Shown here piece after piece: positions 29,602 to 38,744 of a DNA stretch of 64,000 nt. Each line of letters opens with the position of its first letter. Position 1 is the stretch's first letter. The notes under the pieces were generated by a model that had not been told where the DNA came from, did not search any database, and was given only the letters and a program-made list of their open reading frames with translations. A program made the position numbers and the translations under genes. Origin of the DNA: Mesorhizobium sp. CAU 1732 (GTDB lineage Bacteria; Pseudomonadota; Alphaproteobacteria; Rhizobiales; Rhizobiaceae); the NCBI RefSeq assembly GCF_039888675.1, contig NZ_JBDQQR010000003.1:383651-447650 (forward strand). The letters are read 5' to 3'.

Positions 29602-30762
29602 ATGTCGTTCCTGAAACAAATCCTCGTCGCGCTGGTAACGGTTGTCGTTGCAGGCGGGCTTTGGATCTCGTTCTTTCCAGGCGCGCCGGAAGTTCTGTCG
29701 CGCTGGGGGATCGACTGGGCCTCCGCGTCCGTGCCGGAGCGCACCCGGCAGGAACAGGCCGGCGGCGGATTTGGCCAGCAGAATGCGATAGTGGTGTCCG
29801 CCGAAATCGGTTCGTCCACCATCAACGACCGTCTCTCCGCGATTGGCACCGGCCGGGCGCTCAGCACCGTTTCCGTGACGCCCTTCGCTGCCGGACGCCT
29901 CAACGAAATCCTGGTCCAGTCCGGGTCACGCGTCGAGGCAGGCGACATCATCGCGACCCTCGATTCCGACACCGAGGAGATCGCCGTCGACCGCGCGCAG
30001 ATTTCGCTGGAGGACGCGAATTCGCGGCTGGAACGCGTCCAGGCGCTGCGAACCTCCAACACGGTCACGGCCGTGCAGTTGAACGAAGCACAACTCGCCG
30101 TCAACAATGCAAGGCTTCAACTCCGCGATGCCGAACTGACGCTGTCGCGCAGGTCGATCGTCGCGCCGATTTCGGGCATCGTCGGCATTCTTCCCGTCTC
30201 CGCAGGCAATTATGTCACCGCGCAGACCGAGATCGCCACGATCGACGATCGGTCTCGCATCGTCATCGATTTCTGGGCGCCGGAGCGCTTCGCCGGGATG
30301 ATTTCCGTCGGGCAGACAGTAACCGCTTCCTCTGTCGCCAGGCCCGGACAGAGCTATGAAGGCGTTGTCAGTGCGGTCGACAATCGCATCGACTCGCAGA
30401 GCCGCACACTGCGCATCCAGGCAAGCATCGAAAACGAAGACGATACGTTGCGCGCCGGCATGTCGTTCCAGACGCAGATGCAGTTCCCAGGCGACACCTA
30501 TCCGTCCGTCGATCCGCTGGCGATCCAGTGGGGCACCGATGGCGCGTTCGTCTGGCTCGTCCAGAACGGCGTGGCACGGCGCGCACCGGTGACGATCATC
30601 CAGCGCAATACGGAAAGCGTTCTCGTATCGGCCGACTTCGGCGACGCGAATGCCGTCGTGACCGAGGGCATCCACTCGGTGCGCGAGGGCGCCGAGGTTC
30701 GCGTCGTGAGCGGCCCCGGCGGCGCGCAGCCGCAGGCCGCGATATCCCCGACAGATTCCTAG
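29602..30762 (+). CDS. RND efflux periplasmic adaptor (membrane fusion) subunit
   Basis: 386-residue HlyD/MdtA-type adaptor linking the inner-membrane RND pump to an outer-membrane channel. The N-terminal anchor is MSFLKQILVALVTVVVAGGLWISFF. The lipoyl half motif follows (TVSVTPFAAGRLNEILVQSGSRVEAGDIIATLDS), then the alpha-hairpin (DRAQISLEDANSRLERVQALRTSNTVTAVQLNEAQLAVNNARLQLRDAELTLSRRSI), the second lipoyl half (VAPISGIVGILPVSAGNYVTAQTEIATI) and beta-barrel segments. GGAG lies 6 nt before ATG 29602. The pump gene starts 31 bp downstream. No TolC-type gene is in the window. Confidence 0.92.
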   Translation: MSFLKQILVALVTVVVAGGLWISFFPGAPEVLSRWGIDWASASVPERTRQEQAGGGFGQQNAIVVSAEIGSSTINDRLSAIGTGRALSTVSVTPFAAGRLNEILVQSGSRVEAGDIIATLDSDTEEIAVDRAQISLEDANSRLERVQALRTSNTVTAVQLNEAQLAVNNARLQLRDAELTLSRRSIVAPISGIVGILPVSAGNYVTAQTEIATIDDRSRIVIDFWAPERFAGMISVGQTVTASSVARPGQSYEGVVSAVDNRIDSQSRTLRIQASIENEDDTLRAGMSFQTQMQFPGDTYPSVDPLAIQWGTDGAFVWLVQNGVARRAPVTIIQRNTESVLVSADFGDANAVVTEGIHSVREGAEVRVVSGPGGAQPQAAISPTDS

Positions 30763-30793
30763 GCCCGCGGGCGCGACATCAGGGAGAATGCCC

Positions 30794-33700
30794 GTGAGCG
30801 AAGGGGCCAACACCACGAACGACGGCGGGATCACAGCACTTTTCGTGCGCCGTCCCGTGCTCGCATTCGTCATCAACACGCTGATCACCGTTGCGGGTCT
30901 TGCAGCCTTGTTCGGCGTGGAAATCCGCGAACTGCCCGACGTCGACCGCCCCGTCATCACGGTCACGACCGATTTCACCGGCGCGTCCGCCGAATCCATC
31001 GATCGTGAACTGACCGCGACGCTCGAAGGCGCCATCTCCCGGGTTTCGGGCGTGAAATCCATCTCATCATCCTCGTCCTTTGGACGCAGCCGCGTGACGG
31101 TGGAATTCAATGACGGCGTCAACCTCGACACGGCCGCATCCGACATGCGCGACGCTGTCGGTCGCGTGCAGAACCAGTTGCCTGACAATGCCGACATCCC
31201 GCGCATCGTGAAAGCCGATGCGGACGCGCAGGCGGTGGTCCGGCTGGCCGTGACGTCCGACACGATGTCGGTCGAAGACATGACCGTCTTCGTCGAGGAT
31301 CAGATCGTCGATGCCTTTGCCTCCATCCCAGGCGTGGCGGACGCCCAGGTTTACGGTGACCGCGCCAAGATTTTCCGCATCGACATCGACCAGTCGCGGC
31401 TCGCCAGCCTCGGCCTGACTGTCGGCGATATCAGCACCGCGTTGTCCTCAATGGCGTTCGACACGCCTGCAGGCTCGCTGACCAGCAACACACAGGACCT
31501 GATCGTCCGTGCGACGGCATCGATTTCCACGCCGGAGCAGTTTGAAAATCTCGTCATCGGCGACAATGCGCGCCTGCGCGATGTCGCGAGCGTCACGCTC
31601 GGTCCCGACATCGGCACATCGCAGCTTCGCGCCAATGGCAAAAGCGGCATCGGCATAGGCATCGTCCGCGCTGCGCAGTCCAACACCCTGGAGATATCGC
31701 AGGGCGTTGCAGCCGCAGTCCAGCAGATCAAGCCGACCTTGCCCGAAGGCATGGATATCTTCGTGACCAGCGATGACGCGGTCTTCATCGAAGGCGCCAT
31801 CCACGAGGTCGAGATCGCGCTCGGCATATCGGCAACCGTCGTTCTCCTGATCATCTTCGTGTTCCTGTGGGACGTGCGCGCCACGATCATCCCCGGGCTT
31901 GCCATGCCCGTCGCGCTCATCGGCACGCTCGCCGCGATCTACCTCGCAGGCTTCTCGCTCAACATCCTGACGCTCCTTGCGCTGGTGCTGGCGGCCGGTC
32001 TGGTGGTGGACGACGCGATCGTCGTTCTGGAAAACATCGTCCGGCGACGCAACGAGGGCATGGGTCCACGCGCAGCCGCGGTTCTCGGCACGCAGGAAGT
32101 GTTCTTTGCCGTTGTCGCGACGACCGCCACGCTCGTGGCCGTCTTCGTCCCGCTCTCCTTCCTGCCGGGCCAGACGGGCGGTCTGTTCCGCGAGTTCGGC
32201 TTCACGCTCGCCATCGCAGTTTTCCTCTCGTCGATCGTGGCGCTCTCGCTCTGTCCGATGCTCGCGTCGCGAATGCTCAAGGCCGGTGTGGTGGAGAGCC
32301 ATGGCAGCGGGCCGAATGGTGGCATCGGCGGAAAGCTTGCGGGCTTTTATCGCCACACGCTGCGCGCATGCCTCAACGCCCCTCTCGTGGTCGTGCTCGT
32401 GGCCGTGATCACCGCAGGCATCGCAGCAAGTCTCTTCGGCACGATCCGCAGCGAGTTGACCCCGTCGGAGGACCGCTCGTCCGCCTTCGTGCGCGTCTCG
32501 GCACCGCAGGGCGTAAGCCTCGACTACCTGTCTCAGCAGATGCGGCGCATCGAGGAACTGATCCAGCCGCTGCGAGACAACGGGGAAATCGCCAGCACGT
32601 TCGCCATCGCGGGCCAAGGCGGCCAGCAGAACAACGGCTTCATCGTCATGTCGCTTTCGCCCTGGTCCGAGCGCGAGCGCAGCCAGCAGGAAATCCTGAA
32701 CGACATCACGTCACGCGTGCAGAACGTGCCCGGCGTACGAGCCTTCGCCTTCCAGCCCAACAGCCTCGGCATTCGAGGTGCGGGCAGCGGGCTGCAGTTC
32801 GCGGTGGTCGGAAACAGCTATGCCGATCTGAACCGTGCAGCACAGGCCATCGTGACCGACATGGAGCAGGATCCGCGCTTCCGTCAGGCCCGGTTGAGCA
32901 ACGAGACGACCCAGCCGCAGCTCTCCGTCGCGATCGATCGCGACCGGGCCTCGGATCTTGGCATCGACATCGCCGGCCTCGGGGCCGCGATGCAGGCGAT
33001 GCTCGACGGCCGGGAGATCGGCACCGTCTTCATCGAGGACCGTGCTTTCGATGTGAAGCTGGTCTCGACGACCAACCCGATCAACGACCCCACGGATTTG
33101 GAAAACATCTTCCTGAAGGCTCAGGATGGCCGCTTCGTGCCGATGTCGACCATCGCAAGCCTCACGGAACAGGCTGTCGCGCCCTCGCTTGCCCGCGAAC
33201 AACAGCAGCGCTCGGTGGCGATCACGTCGGCGCTCGCGGGTGATTTCGCGCTCGGCGACGCCTACGCGGAGGCGCAACGCATTGCCGAGCCGCATCTGCC
33301 GGCCGGCAGCCGCATCATTCCGCTCGCGGAAGCCGCGACGCTCGATGAGACCTCGGGCGGCATGGTGACGATCTTCGGGTTCGCGATCATCATCATCCTG
33401 CTCGTTCTGGCGGCGCAGTTCGAAAGCTTCGTCAGCGCCATCATCATCATGGCGACGGTCCCGCTCGGCCTCGCCTGCGCCATCTTCGCGCTCCTGCTGA
33501 CCGGCACGAGCCTGAACGTCTACAGCCAGATCGGCCTCGTCATGCTGGTCGGCATCATGGCCAAGAACGGCATCCTGATCGTGGAATTCGCAAACCAGTT
33601 GCGCGATCGCGGCCGCAACGTGCGCGATGCGATCGAGGAGGCGTCGAACATCCGCCTTCGCCCGGTCATGATGACGATGCTGTGCACGATCGTCGGTGGC

Positions 33701-33922
33701 CTGCCGCTGGTCATGGCGAGCGGTGCGGGTGCCGAAGCACGCATCGCGCTCGGCTGGGTGATCGTCGGCGGTCTCGGCCTGTCGACCATCTCGACGCTCT
33801 ATCTGACGCCGGTCGCCTATCTTCTCATCGGTCGTTTCGTCACGCCGCATGTCGAAGAGGAACAGCGGTTGCATCGCGAGATGCGAGAGGCGCAGACGCC
33901 CAAGTTGCAACCGGGCGAATAG
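30794..33922 (+). CDS. RND multidrug efflux pump, inner-membrane transporter
   Basis: About 1042-residue AcrB/MdtB-family (HAE1) proton-driven pump. The first transmembrane helix (VLAFVINTLITVAGLAALFGV) follows a short cytoplasmic N-terminus, and large periplasmic loops lie between TM1/2 and TM7/8. TM4 carries the proton-relay Asp pair in LALVLAAGLVVDDAIVVLENIVRRRNEG, and the matching TM10-11 region reads IGLVMLVGIMAKNGILIVEFANQLRDRG. I take GTG 30794 because AGGGAG is 7 nt upstream; ATG 30788 lies almost on top of that site. It ends at a strong bidirectional terminator (33944-33975). Confidence 0.93.
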   Translation: MSEGANTTNDGGITALFVRRPVLAFVINTLITVAGLAALFGVEIRELPDVDRPVITVTTDFTGASAESIDRELTATLEGAISRVSGVKSISSSSSFGRSRVTVEFNDGVNLDTAASDMRDAVGRVQNQLPDNADIPRIVKADADAQAVVRLAVTSDTMSVEDMTVFVEDQIVDAFASIPGVADAQVYGDRAKIFRIDIDQSRLASLGLTVGDISTALSSMAFDTPAGSLTSNTQDLIVRATASISTPEQFENLVIGDNARLRDVASVTLGPDIGTSQLRANGKSGIGIGIVRAAQSNTLEISQGVAAAVQQIKPTLPEGMDIFVTSDDAVFIEGAIHEVEIALGISATVVLLIIFVFLWDVRATIIPGLAMPVALIGTLAAIYLAGFSLNILTLLALVLAAGLVVDDAIVVLENIVRRRNEGMGPRAAAVLGTQEVFFAVVATTATLVAVFVPLSFLPGQTGGLFREFGFTLAIAVFLSSIVALSLCPMLASRMLKAGVVESHGSGPNGGIGGKLAGFYRHTLRACLNAPLVVVLVAVITAGIAASLFGTIRSELTPSEDRSSAFVRVSAPQGVSLDYLSQQMRRIEELIQPLRDNGEIASTFAIAGQGGQQNNGFIVMSLSPWSERERSQQEILNDITSRVQNVPGVRAFAFQPNSLGIRGAGSGLQFAVVGNSYADLNRAAQAIVTDMEQDPRFRQARLSNETTQPQLSVAIDRDRASDLGIDIAGLGAAMQAMLDGREIGTVFIEDRAFDVKLVSTTNPINDPTDLENIFLKAQDGRFVPMSTIASLTEQAVAPSLAREQQQRSVAITSALAGDFALGDAYAEAQRIAEPHLPAGSRIIPLAEAATLDETSGGMVTIFGFAIIIILLVLAAQFESFVSAIIIMATVPLGLACAIFALLLTGTSLNVYSQIGLVMLVGIMAKNGILIVEFANQLRDRGRNVRDAIEEASNIRLRPVMMTMLCTIVGGLPLVMASGAGAEARIALGWVIVGGLGLSTISTLYLTPVAYLLIGRFVTPHVEEEQRLHREMREAQTPKLQPGE

Positions 33923-33943
33923 CCGCCGGCACTTCGAAACGAA

Positions 33944-33975
33944 AAACGCCGCGCGGCTCACACCGCGCGGCGTTT
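33944..33975. terminator. Bidirectional terminator between RND pump and livK
   Basis: AAACGCCGCGCGG (33944-33956) and CCGCGCGGCGTTT (33963-33975) form a perfect 13-bp stem with a 6-nt loop. The A-tract before and T-tract after the stem serve both convergent genes. Confidence 0.85.
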
Positions 33976-33993
33976 GTCATGTCTGCTCAGTCG

Positions 33994-35172
33994 TTACTGT
34001 GACTGGGTCGGATCGACACGGCCCACTTCGCGCCACATGCCGCCTTCGACGCGGTTGATGACGATCATGTCGGCGCCCTGATGGTCGTCCGGACCGTATT
34101 TCACGTCGCTGTCGGCGATCGGATCATGGAATGAAAGCGATTCCATGCCCGCCTTGAAGCTCTCGGCTGTCAGATCCTGGCCGGCAGCCTCGATCGCCTT
34201 CACCAGCGTGTTGGCGGCGCTGTAGCCAAGCTGAGCTGCCGTTCCCGCCGGTTCGCCATTCGCAGTCTGATAGGCTTCCGCCCATTCCTTGACTTCCGGA
34301 TTGTCCATGCGGGCTTCGAAGTCGGACCAGCCGGCCGCCGCATAATACCCTTCCGTCACGCCTTCCGGCACCTTCGCGACAGCCGTGTTCATGGCAGCCG
34401 AGCCGCCGATGAAGGCAACGTCCGTCCAACCCAGCTTCTTGGCCGTTCCGTAGGCAACGATCGTCTGGCGCACGCCGATGCCTGTCGCGACGATGTCGCA
34501 ACCCGCTTCCTTGAGCTTCTGGATCGAGCCGACGAAATCCTGCTCGTCAGGCTTGTGGGTGGTTTCCGAAGCGTAGTTGAGCCCCATCGCCTCGGCCTGG
34601 TCGCGCGCGCCCTCGAACACTTCGAGGCCGAAATCCGACGGGATATACATCGCGCAGATGTCCTTGGCGTCGTTCTGCTCGGCGAGCATCTTCACCGCGG
34701 CACGAAGCTGGTCGTAATAGGACGACGTACCCGTGTACTTGTAGGTGATGTCGCCTTCGATCATCTGGCGTCCTGCCGTCAGCGGCGAAACGTTCGCCAC
34801 CTGCTTGGCTTCCATGATCGGGAAGCCGGCGATGTTGTGCGGCGTGCCGAGGTTCAGGATCATCGCGAAGACCTGATCGGAATTGATCAGCTTGTTGAAG
34901 TTCTGCACCGCCTTGGGAACCTGGTAGCCGTGGTCCTCCACCACGAACCGGATCTTGCGGCCATGGATGCCGCCCGCTTCGTTGACCTTGTCGAACATCT
35001 GCTGCGCCGCCTTGATGGCGCCGACGTTGAACGCCGCGAAGACGCCGGACAGGTCGCCGTTCGAGCCGATCACGATTTCAGTATCGCTGACGCCCTGCGT
35101 CGCATGTGCCGCCGAGGCAAGGCCCGCGGCAAATGTCGCAGCAAGTATCGTCTTTCCGATCGTATGCTTCAT
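33994..35172 (-). CDS. ABC transporter substrate-binding protein, branched-chain amino acid (LivK) family
   Basis: 392-residue periplasmic binding protein (type I, Peripla_BP_6). Signal peptide MKHTIGKTILAATFAAGLASAAHA is followed by the family opening VSDTEIVIGSNGDLSGVFAAFNVGAIKAAQQMFDKVNEAGGIHGRKIRFVVEDHGY. The ATG at 35172 lies 7 nt after AGGAGG; an in-frame GTG at 35178 is too close. LivK homologues in catabolic clusters often bind aromatic or aliphatic carboxylates instead of amino acids, and the neighbouring acyl-CoA synthetase points that way. Last gene of the minus-strand operon, followed by a terminator. Confidence 0.9.
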   Translation of the reverse strand: MKHTIGKTILAATFAAGLASAAHATQGVSDTEIVIGSNGDLSGVFAAFNVGAIKAAQQMFDKVNEAGGIHGRKIRFVVEDHGYQVPKAVQNFNKLINSDQVFAMILNLGTPHNIAGFPIMEAKQVANVSPLTAGRQMIEGDITYKYTGTSSYYDQLRAAVKMLAEQNDAKDICAMYIPSDFGLEVFEGARDQAEAMGLNYASETTHKPDEQDFVGSIQKLKEAGCDIVATGIGVRQTIVAYGTAKKLGWTDVAFIGGSAAMNTAVAKVPEGVTEGYYAAAGWSDFEARMDNPEVKEWAEAYQTANGEPAGTAAQLGYSAANTLVKAIEAAGQDLTAESFKAGMESLSFHDPIADSDVKYGPDDHQGADMIVINRVEGGMWREVGRVDPTQSQ

Positions 35173-35216
35173 ATTCACTCCTCCTGGTTGTTCCCGTATT
35201 CCTTCGTATGGCCTCC

Positions 35217-37106
35217 TCAGCCATACATCTCGTCGAGCAGCTTCTTGTGCTTCTGTTCGACGAAGCTGCGCTTCAACTTCATCGTGGCTGTCAGTTCCTC
35301 ATCTTCGGCTGTCAACAGCACATCGATCAAGCGGAAATCCTTGATTTGTTCTACGCGGGCGAACTCCCTGTTCGTATCGGCGACGACACCGCCGATCAGA
35401 TCACGCACCTCCTGCGCCGCGCAGAGCGACTTGAAGTTGTTGAAGGGCACCTTCCGGTCCTGCGCGAACTTTTCGACATTCTCCTGGTCGATCATGACCA
35501 GGCAGGTCAGGAACTTGCGCTTGTCGCCGATCACCACCGCGTCCGAAATGTAAGGCGAGAACTTCAGCCGGTTCTCGATCTCGGCCGGCGTGATGTTCTT
35601 GCCGCCCGCGGTGATGATGATGTCCTTCACGCGCCCGGTTATCGACAGGAAACCCTCATTGTCGAGACGGCCGACATCGCCGGTGCGCAGCCAGCCATCT
35701 TCGGAGATCGTTTCGGCCGTCTTGTCCGGCTTGTTCCAGTATCCCTTGAAGACGTTCGGTCCGCGATACTGGATCTCGCCGTCCGGTGCGATGCGCACCT
35801 CGCTTCCCGGCACGACAGGTCCGACGCTGCCGGTCTTGCTCCGCTCCAGAAGATTGACCGAGATGACGCCGGAACTCTCCGTCATGCCGTAGCCCTCCAG
35901 CACCGTGATTCCCACGGCGCGATACCATTTGAGCAGGTCCGGCGAGATCGGGGCGGCACCCGTCGTGCCACGGCGCAGCCGGTCGAAACCCAGCATGCGT
36001 CGCAGATTGTGAAGCAGGACGAAATCCCAGAACGCGTAGGCCATGCGGGTGCCGAGCGGCACCGGATCGCCGTTTTCGAGCGCCGCGCCGCGCGCCATGC
36101 CGGTCTTGAGCGCTTGCGAGAACGCCCATTTGCCGAGCATGGTGGACTCGCTCGCCATGATCGTGACGCGGCTGTAGATTTTCTCCCAGACACGCGGCAC
36201 CGCCGTGAAGACATGCGGGCTGACTTCGCGGACATTGTCGAAGACCGTCTCCGGGCTCTCCGCGAAGTTCACCGTCGACTTGAGCCCGATCGGCGTGAAC
36301 ACCGTGATGAGGCGTTCGAGGATGTGGCAAAGCGGCAGGAAGCAGACCTGCTCGTCCGAGGGCTTCACCGGCAGTGTCAGAACCGACCCGATGACCGAGG
36401 CGATGATGTTGGAATGGCTGATCATCGCGCCCTTGGGTGGCCCTGTCGTGCCCGACGTATAGACCAGGATCGCGGTATCATCGGGATCCGACCGCGCGAT
36501 TTCCTCGTCGAACCGGTTCGGATGCTCCTTCAGGTAGGCGCGGCCGAGCGCATAGAGCTCGTCGAGAAAGATCACCTTGTCGTCGGCAAAATCGTGCAGG
36601 CCGTCCCGGTCGTAGATGATGACGGTGGCAAGGCCCGGCATCTCGTCCTTCACCGAAAGATACTTGTCGAGTTGCTCGTCATTTTCCAGGAACAGGAAGC
36701 GGCTGTCGGAATCGTTGACCAGATAGCGAAGCTGCGCTGCCGAATCCGTCGTGTAGACGCCAGACGCGATCCCACCCACCGACTGGACGCCGAGATCGGT
36801 ATAAATCCATTCCTTGTTGTCTTCCGACAGGATCGACACCACCTCGCCGCGCTTGAGCCCGAGCGAGATGAGCCCGAGCCCGATCAGGCGCGCATGGTCG
36901 TAAAAATCCGTCCACGTGTAGGACAGCCAGATGCCGTAGTCCTTTTCGCGGTGCGCGACCGTGTCGCGCAATTCCAGGCACCGCTGGCGAAAGAGTTTCA
37001 CCAGCGTGTTGCAGCCGTCGAAATAGAATGGCCCCGTCGTCAGGTCAGCGTTGAACGAGTGGCCATCCACCGTCTGCATCTGAGGCAGCTTTTCTGCGAT
37101 CGTCAT
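35217..37106 (-). CDS. Long-chain-type acyl-CoA synthetase (AMP-forming)
   Basis: 629-residue adenylate-forming ligase activating a carboxylic acid to its CoA thioester. The P-loop is DDTAILVYTSGTTGPPKGAMISHSN (about residues 180-205). The A5 motif is GYGMTESSG, the A7/A8 region DGEIQYRGPNVFKGYWNKPDKTAETISEDGWLRTGDVGRLDNEGFLSITGRVKDIIITAGGKNITPAEIE. Length and style match the FadD15/Acsbg class. It is placed between livF (34 bp) and livK (44 bp) within the ABC operon, suggesting that the imported substrate is converted to a CoA ester at once. Confidence 0.92.
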   Translation of the reverse strand: MTIAEKLPQMQTVDGHSFNADLTTGPFYFDGCNTLVKLFRQRCLELRDTVAHREKDYGIWLSYTWTDFYDHARLIGLGLISLGLKRGEVVSILSEDNKEWIYTDLGVQSVGGIASGVYTTDSAAQLRYLVNDSDSRFLFLENDEQLDKYLSVKDEMPGLATVIIYDRDGLHDFADDKVIFLDELYALGRAYLKEHPNRFDEEIARSDPDDTAILVYTSGTTGPPKGAMISHSNIIASVIGSVLTLPVKPSDEQVCFLPLCHILERLITVFTPIGLKSTVNFAESPETVFDNVREVSPHVFTAVPRVWEKIYSRVTIMASESTMLGKWAFSQALKTGMARGAALENGDPVPLGTRMAYAFWDFVLLHNLRRMLGFDRLRRGTTGAAPISPDLLKWYRAVGITVLEGYGMTESSGVISVNLLERSKTGSVGPVVPGSEVRIAPDGEIQYRGPNVFKGYWNKPDKTAETISEDGWLRTGDVGRLDNEGFLSITGRVKDIIITAGGKNITPAEIENRLKFSPYISDAVVIGDKRKFLTCLVMIDQENVEKFAQDRKVPFNNFKSLCAAQEVRDLIGGVVADTNREFARVEQIKDFRLIDVLLTAEDEELTATMKLKRSFVEQKHKKLLDEMYG

Positions 37107-37140
37107 GAACTCCTCCCAGAGTCTTGGCGCGAGTTTTTGC

Positions 37141-37962
37141 CTATCGCCAGGTCTTCTTCTGTTTCCACCGTTTCTGGCCGCGCTGGCTCTCCTCCTGCAC
37201 GCCGAGATAGAACTCCTGAACGTCCTTGGACTGCAGCAGCCGGTCCGCCGTATCGGCCATCACGATGCGCCCCAGTTCCATCACATAACCATAGTCGGCC
37301 ACTTCCAGCGCGACCTTGGCGTTCTGCTCGACCAGCATCATCGTGACGCCCTGCTCGCGGTTGAGCCGCTTGATGATCTGGAAGATTTCCTTCACCAGAA
37401 GCGGCGACAGACCTAGGCTCGGCTCGTCGAGCAGCATGAGCTTCGGTTTCGCCATCAGGCCGCGCCCGATCGCCAGCATCTGCTGCTGCCCGCCCGACAA
37501 TGTGCCCGCCGCCTGCCGCCGGCGCTCGGCCAGGATCGGGAAATAGGAGAACACCATCTCCTGATCGGCCTTCACCCCGTCGGCATCCGAGCGGATGAAG
37601 GCGCCCATCTTCAGGTTTTCCTCCACGGTCAGAAGCGGGAAGACCTCCCGGCCCTCGGGCACGTGAACGATGCCCGCACGCACCACCTTGTCGGGGTTCG
37701 CGCCCGCAATGTTCTGCCCGCCATACATGATCTGCCCCTTCTCGGGGTCCATCACGCCGGAGATGGTCTTCATCAGGGTCGTCTTGCCGGCGCCATTGGC
37801 GCCAAGCACGGTCACGATCTGCCCGCGCCGCACTTCGAGGCTGACACCCCTGATCGCCATGATCGGCCCGTAATAGCTCTCGATGTTCTGGATCGAGAGC
37901 ACGACATCTTTCTGATCGCTCGCGGCAGGCACGGCAGCGCTTGTCGTCGTGGTCCCCATCAT
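37141..37962 (-). CDS. livF: ABC transporter ATP-binding protein LivF-type
   Basis: 273-residue ATPase of the branched-chain/carboxylate HAAT transporter. Walker A is LGANGAGKTTLMKT, the signature LSGGQQQMLAIGRGLMA, Walker B LMLLDEPSLGLSP, H-loop MLVEQNA. The start overlaps the livG stop (ATGs at 37962 and 37959; ATGA-type coupling), so it is translated with livG. Gene name by family; the substrate is not known to be an amino acid. Confidence 0.93.
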   Translation of the reverse strand: MMGTTTTSAAVPAASDQKDVVLSIQNIESYYGPIMAIRGVSLEVRRGQIVTVLGANGAGKTTLMKTISGVMDPEKGQIMYGGQNIAGANPDKVVRAGIVHVPEGREVFPLLTVEENLKMGAFIRSDADGVKADQEMVFSYFPILAERRRQAAGTLSGGQQQMLAIGRGLMAKPKLMLLDEPSLGLSPLLVKEIFQIIKRLNREQGVTMMLVEQNAKVALEVADYGYVMELGRIVMADTADRLLQSKDVQEFYLGVQEESQRGQKRWKQKKTWR

Positions 37963-38744
37963 GCCACCACCTGCTCGTTCTGGTCGGAAACCCCGATATA
38001 GGCCTCGATGACCTTCGGATCGCTCTGCACCTCCTGCGGCGTGCCGAGCGACAGCATCTTCCCGTCCGCCAGCGCCAGCACACGGTCCGAAACGGCGGAT
38101 ACGAGATGCATGTCGTGCTCGACCATCAGGACCGTCACCCCCATCTGCTTCTTGATGTCCTCGACCCAGTAGGCGACGTCCTGCGTCTCCTCGACCGAGA
38201 GGCCCGATGCCGGCTCATCCAGCAGAAGCAGACGCGGCTCGATCGCCAGCGCACGGCCCATCTCCACCACCTTGCGCACGCCATAAGGCAGTCCCGCGAT
38301 GTACTTGTCGCGGTAGGCCTGGAGGTCGAGGAAATCGATCACCTTCTCGATCGCCTCGCGATGCCGGCGTTCCTCGCGGCGAACGAAGGGCGTGAAACCG
38401 AGTTCGGTCCACATCGTGCTCTGGCGATGCCGATGGCGGCCGACCAGCAGGTTCTGCATCACCGTCGCTTGGTCGAACAGTTCGATGTTCTGGAACGTCC
38501 GCGCGATGCCCAGCCGGGCGATCTCGTGCGGCGCCTTGTCGAGGATCGTCTTGCCGTCGAAGCGGATGTCGCCCTCGGCGGGATTGTAGATGCGCGAGAT
38601 GAGGTTGAAGATCGTCGACTTGCCCGCGCCATTGGGGCCAACGAGCGCGAAGACCTCCCCCTCTTCCACGTTGAACGACACCTTGTTCACCGCGACCACG
38701 CCGCCGAAGCGCAGCGTCACATTGTCGATCTCCAACAGGCTCAT
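37959..38744 (-). CDS. livG: ABC transporter ATP-binding protein LivG-type
   Basis: 261-residue ATPase partner of LivF. Walker A is VGPNGAGKSTIFNLI, Walker B LLLLDEPASGLSVEE, and the signature is replaced by the LivG-like GLPYGVRKVVEMGRALA. The ATG at 38744 overlaps the livM stop (ATGA), and its own stop overlaps the livF start, so the three are translationally coupled. The frame is open far upstream to 39773, but that part is antisense-frame shadow of livM. Confidence 0.93.
   Translation of the reverse strand: MSLLEIDNVTLRFGGVVAVNKVSFNVEEGEVFALVGPNGAGKSTIFNLISRIYNPAEGDIRFDGKTILDKAPHEIARLGIARTFQNIELFDQATVMQNLLVGRHRHRQSTMWTELGFTPFVRREERRHREAIEKVIDFLDLQAYRDKYIAGLPYGVRKVVEMGRALAIEPRLLLLDEPASGLSVEETQDVAYWVEDIKKQMGVTVLMVEHDMHLVSAVSDRVLALADGKMLSLGTPQEVQSDPKVIEAYIGVSDQNEQVVA

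Noticed and set aside
30788..30793. ATG start of the RND pump at 30788
   Set aside because: The AGGGAG site ends 1 nt before it; GTG 30794 has proper spacing. Both remain possible.
35106..37346. 746-codon open frame on the plus strand
   Set aside because: Fully antisense to the acyl-CoA synthetase; Arg/Asp/His-rich translation typical of a GC-rich shadow frame.
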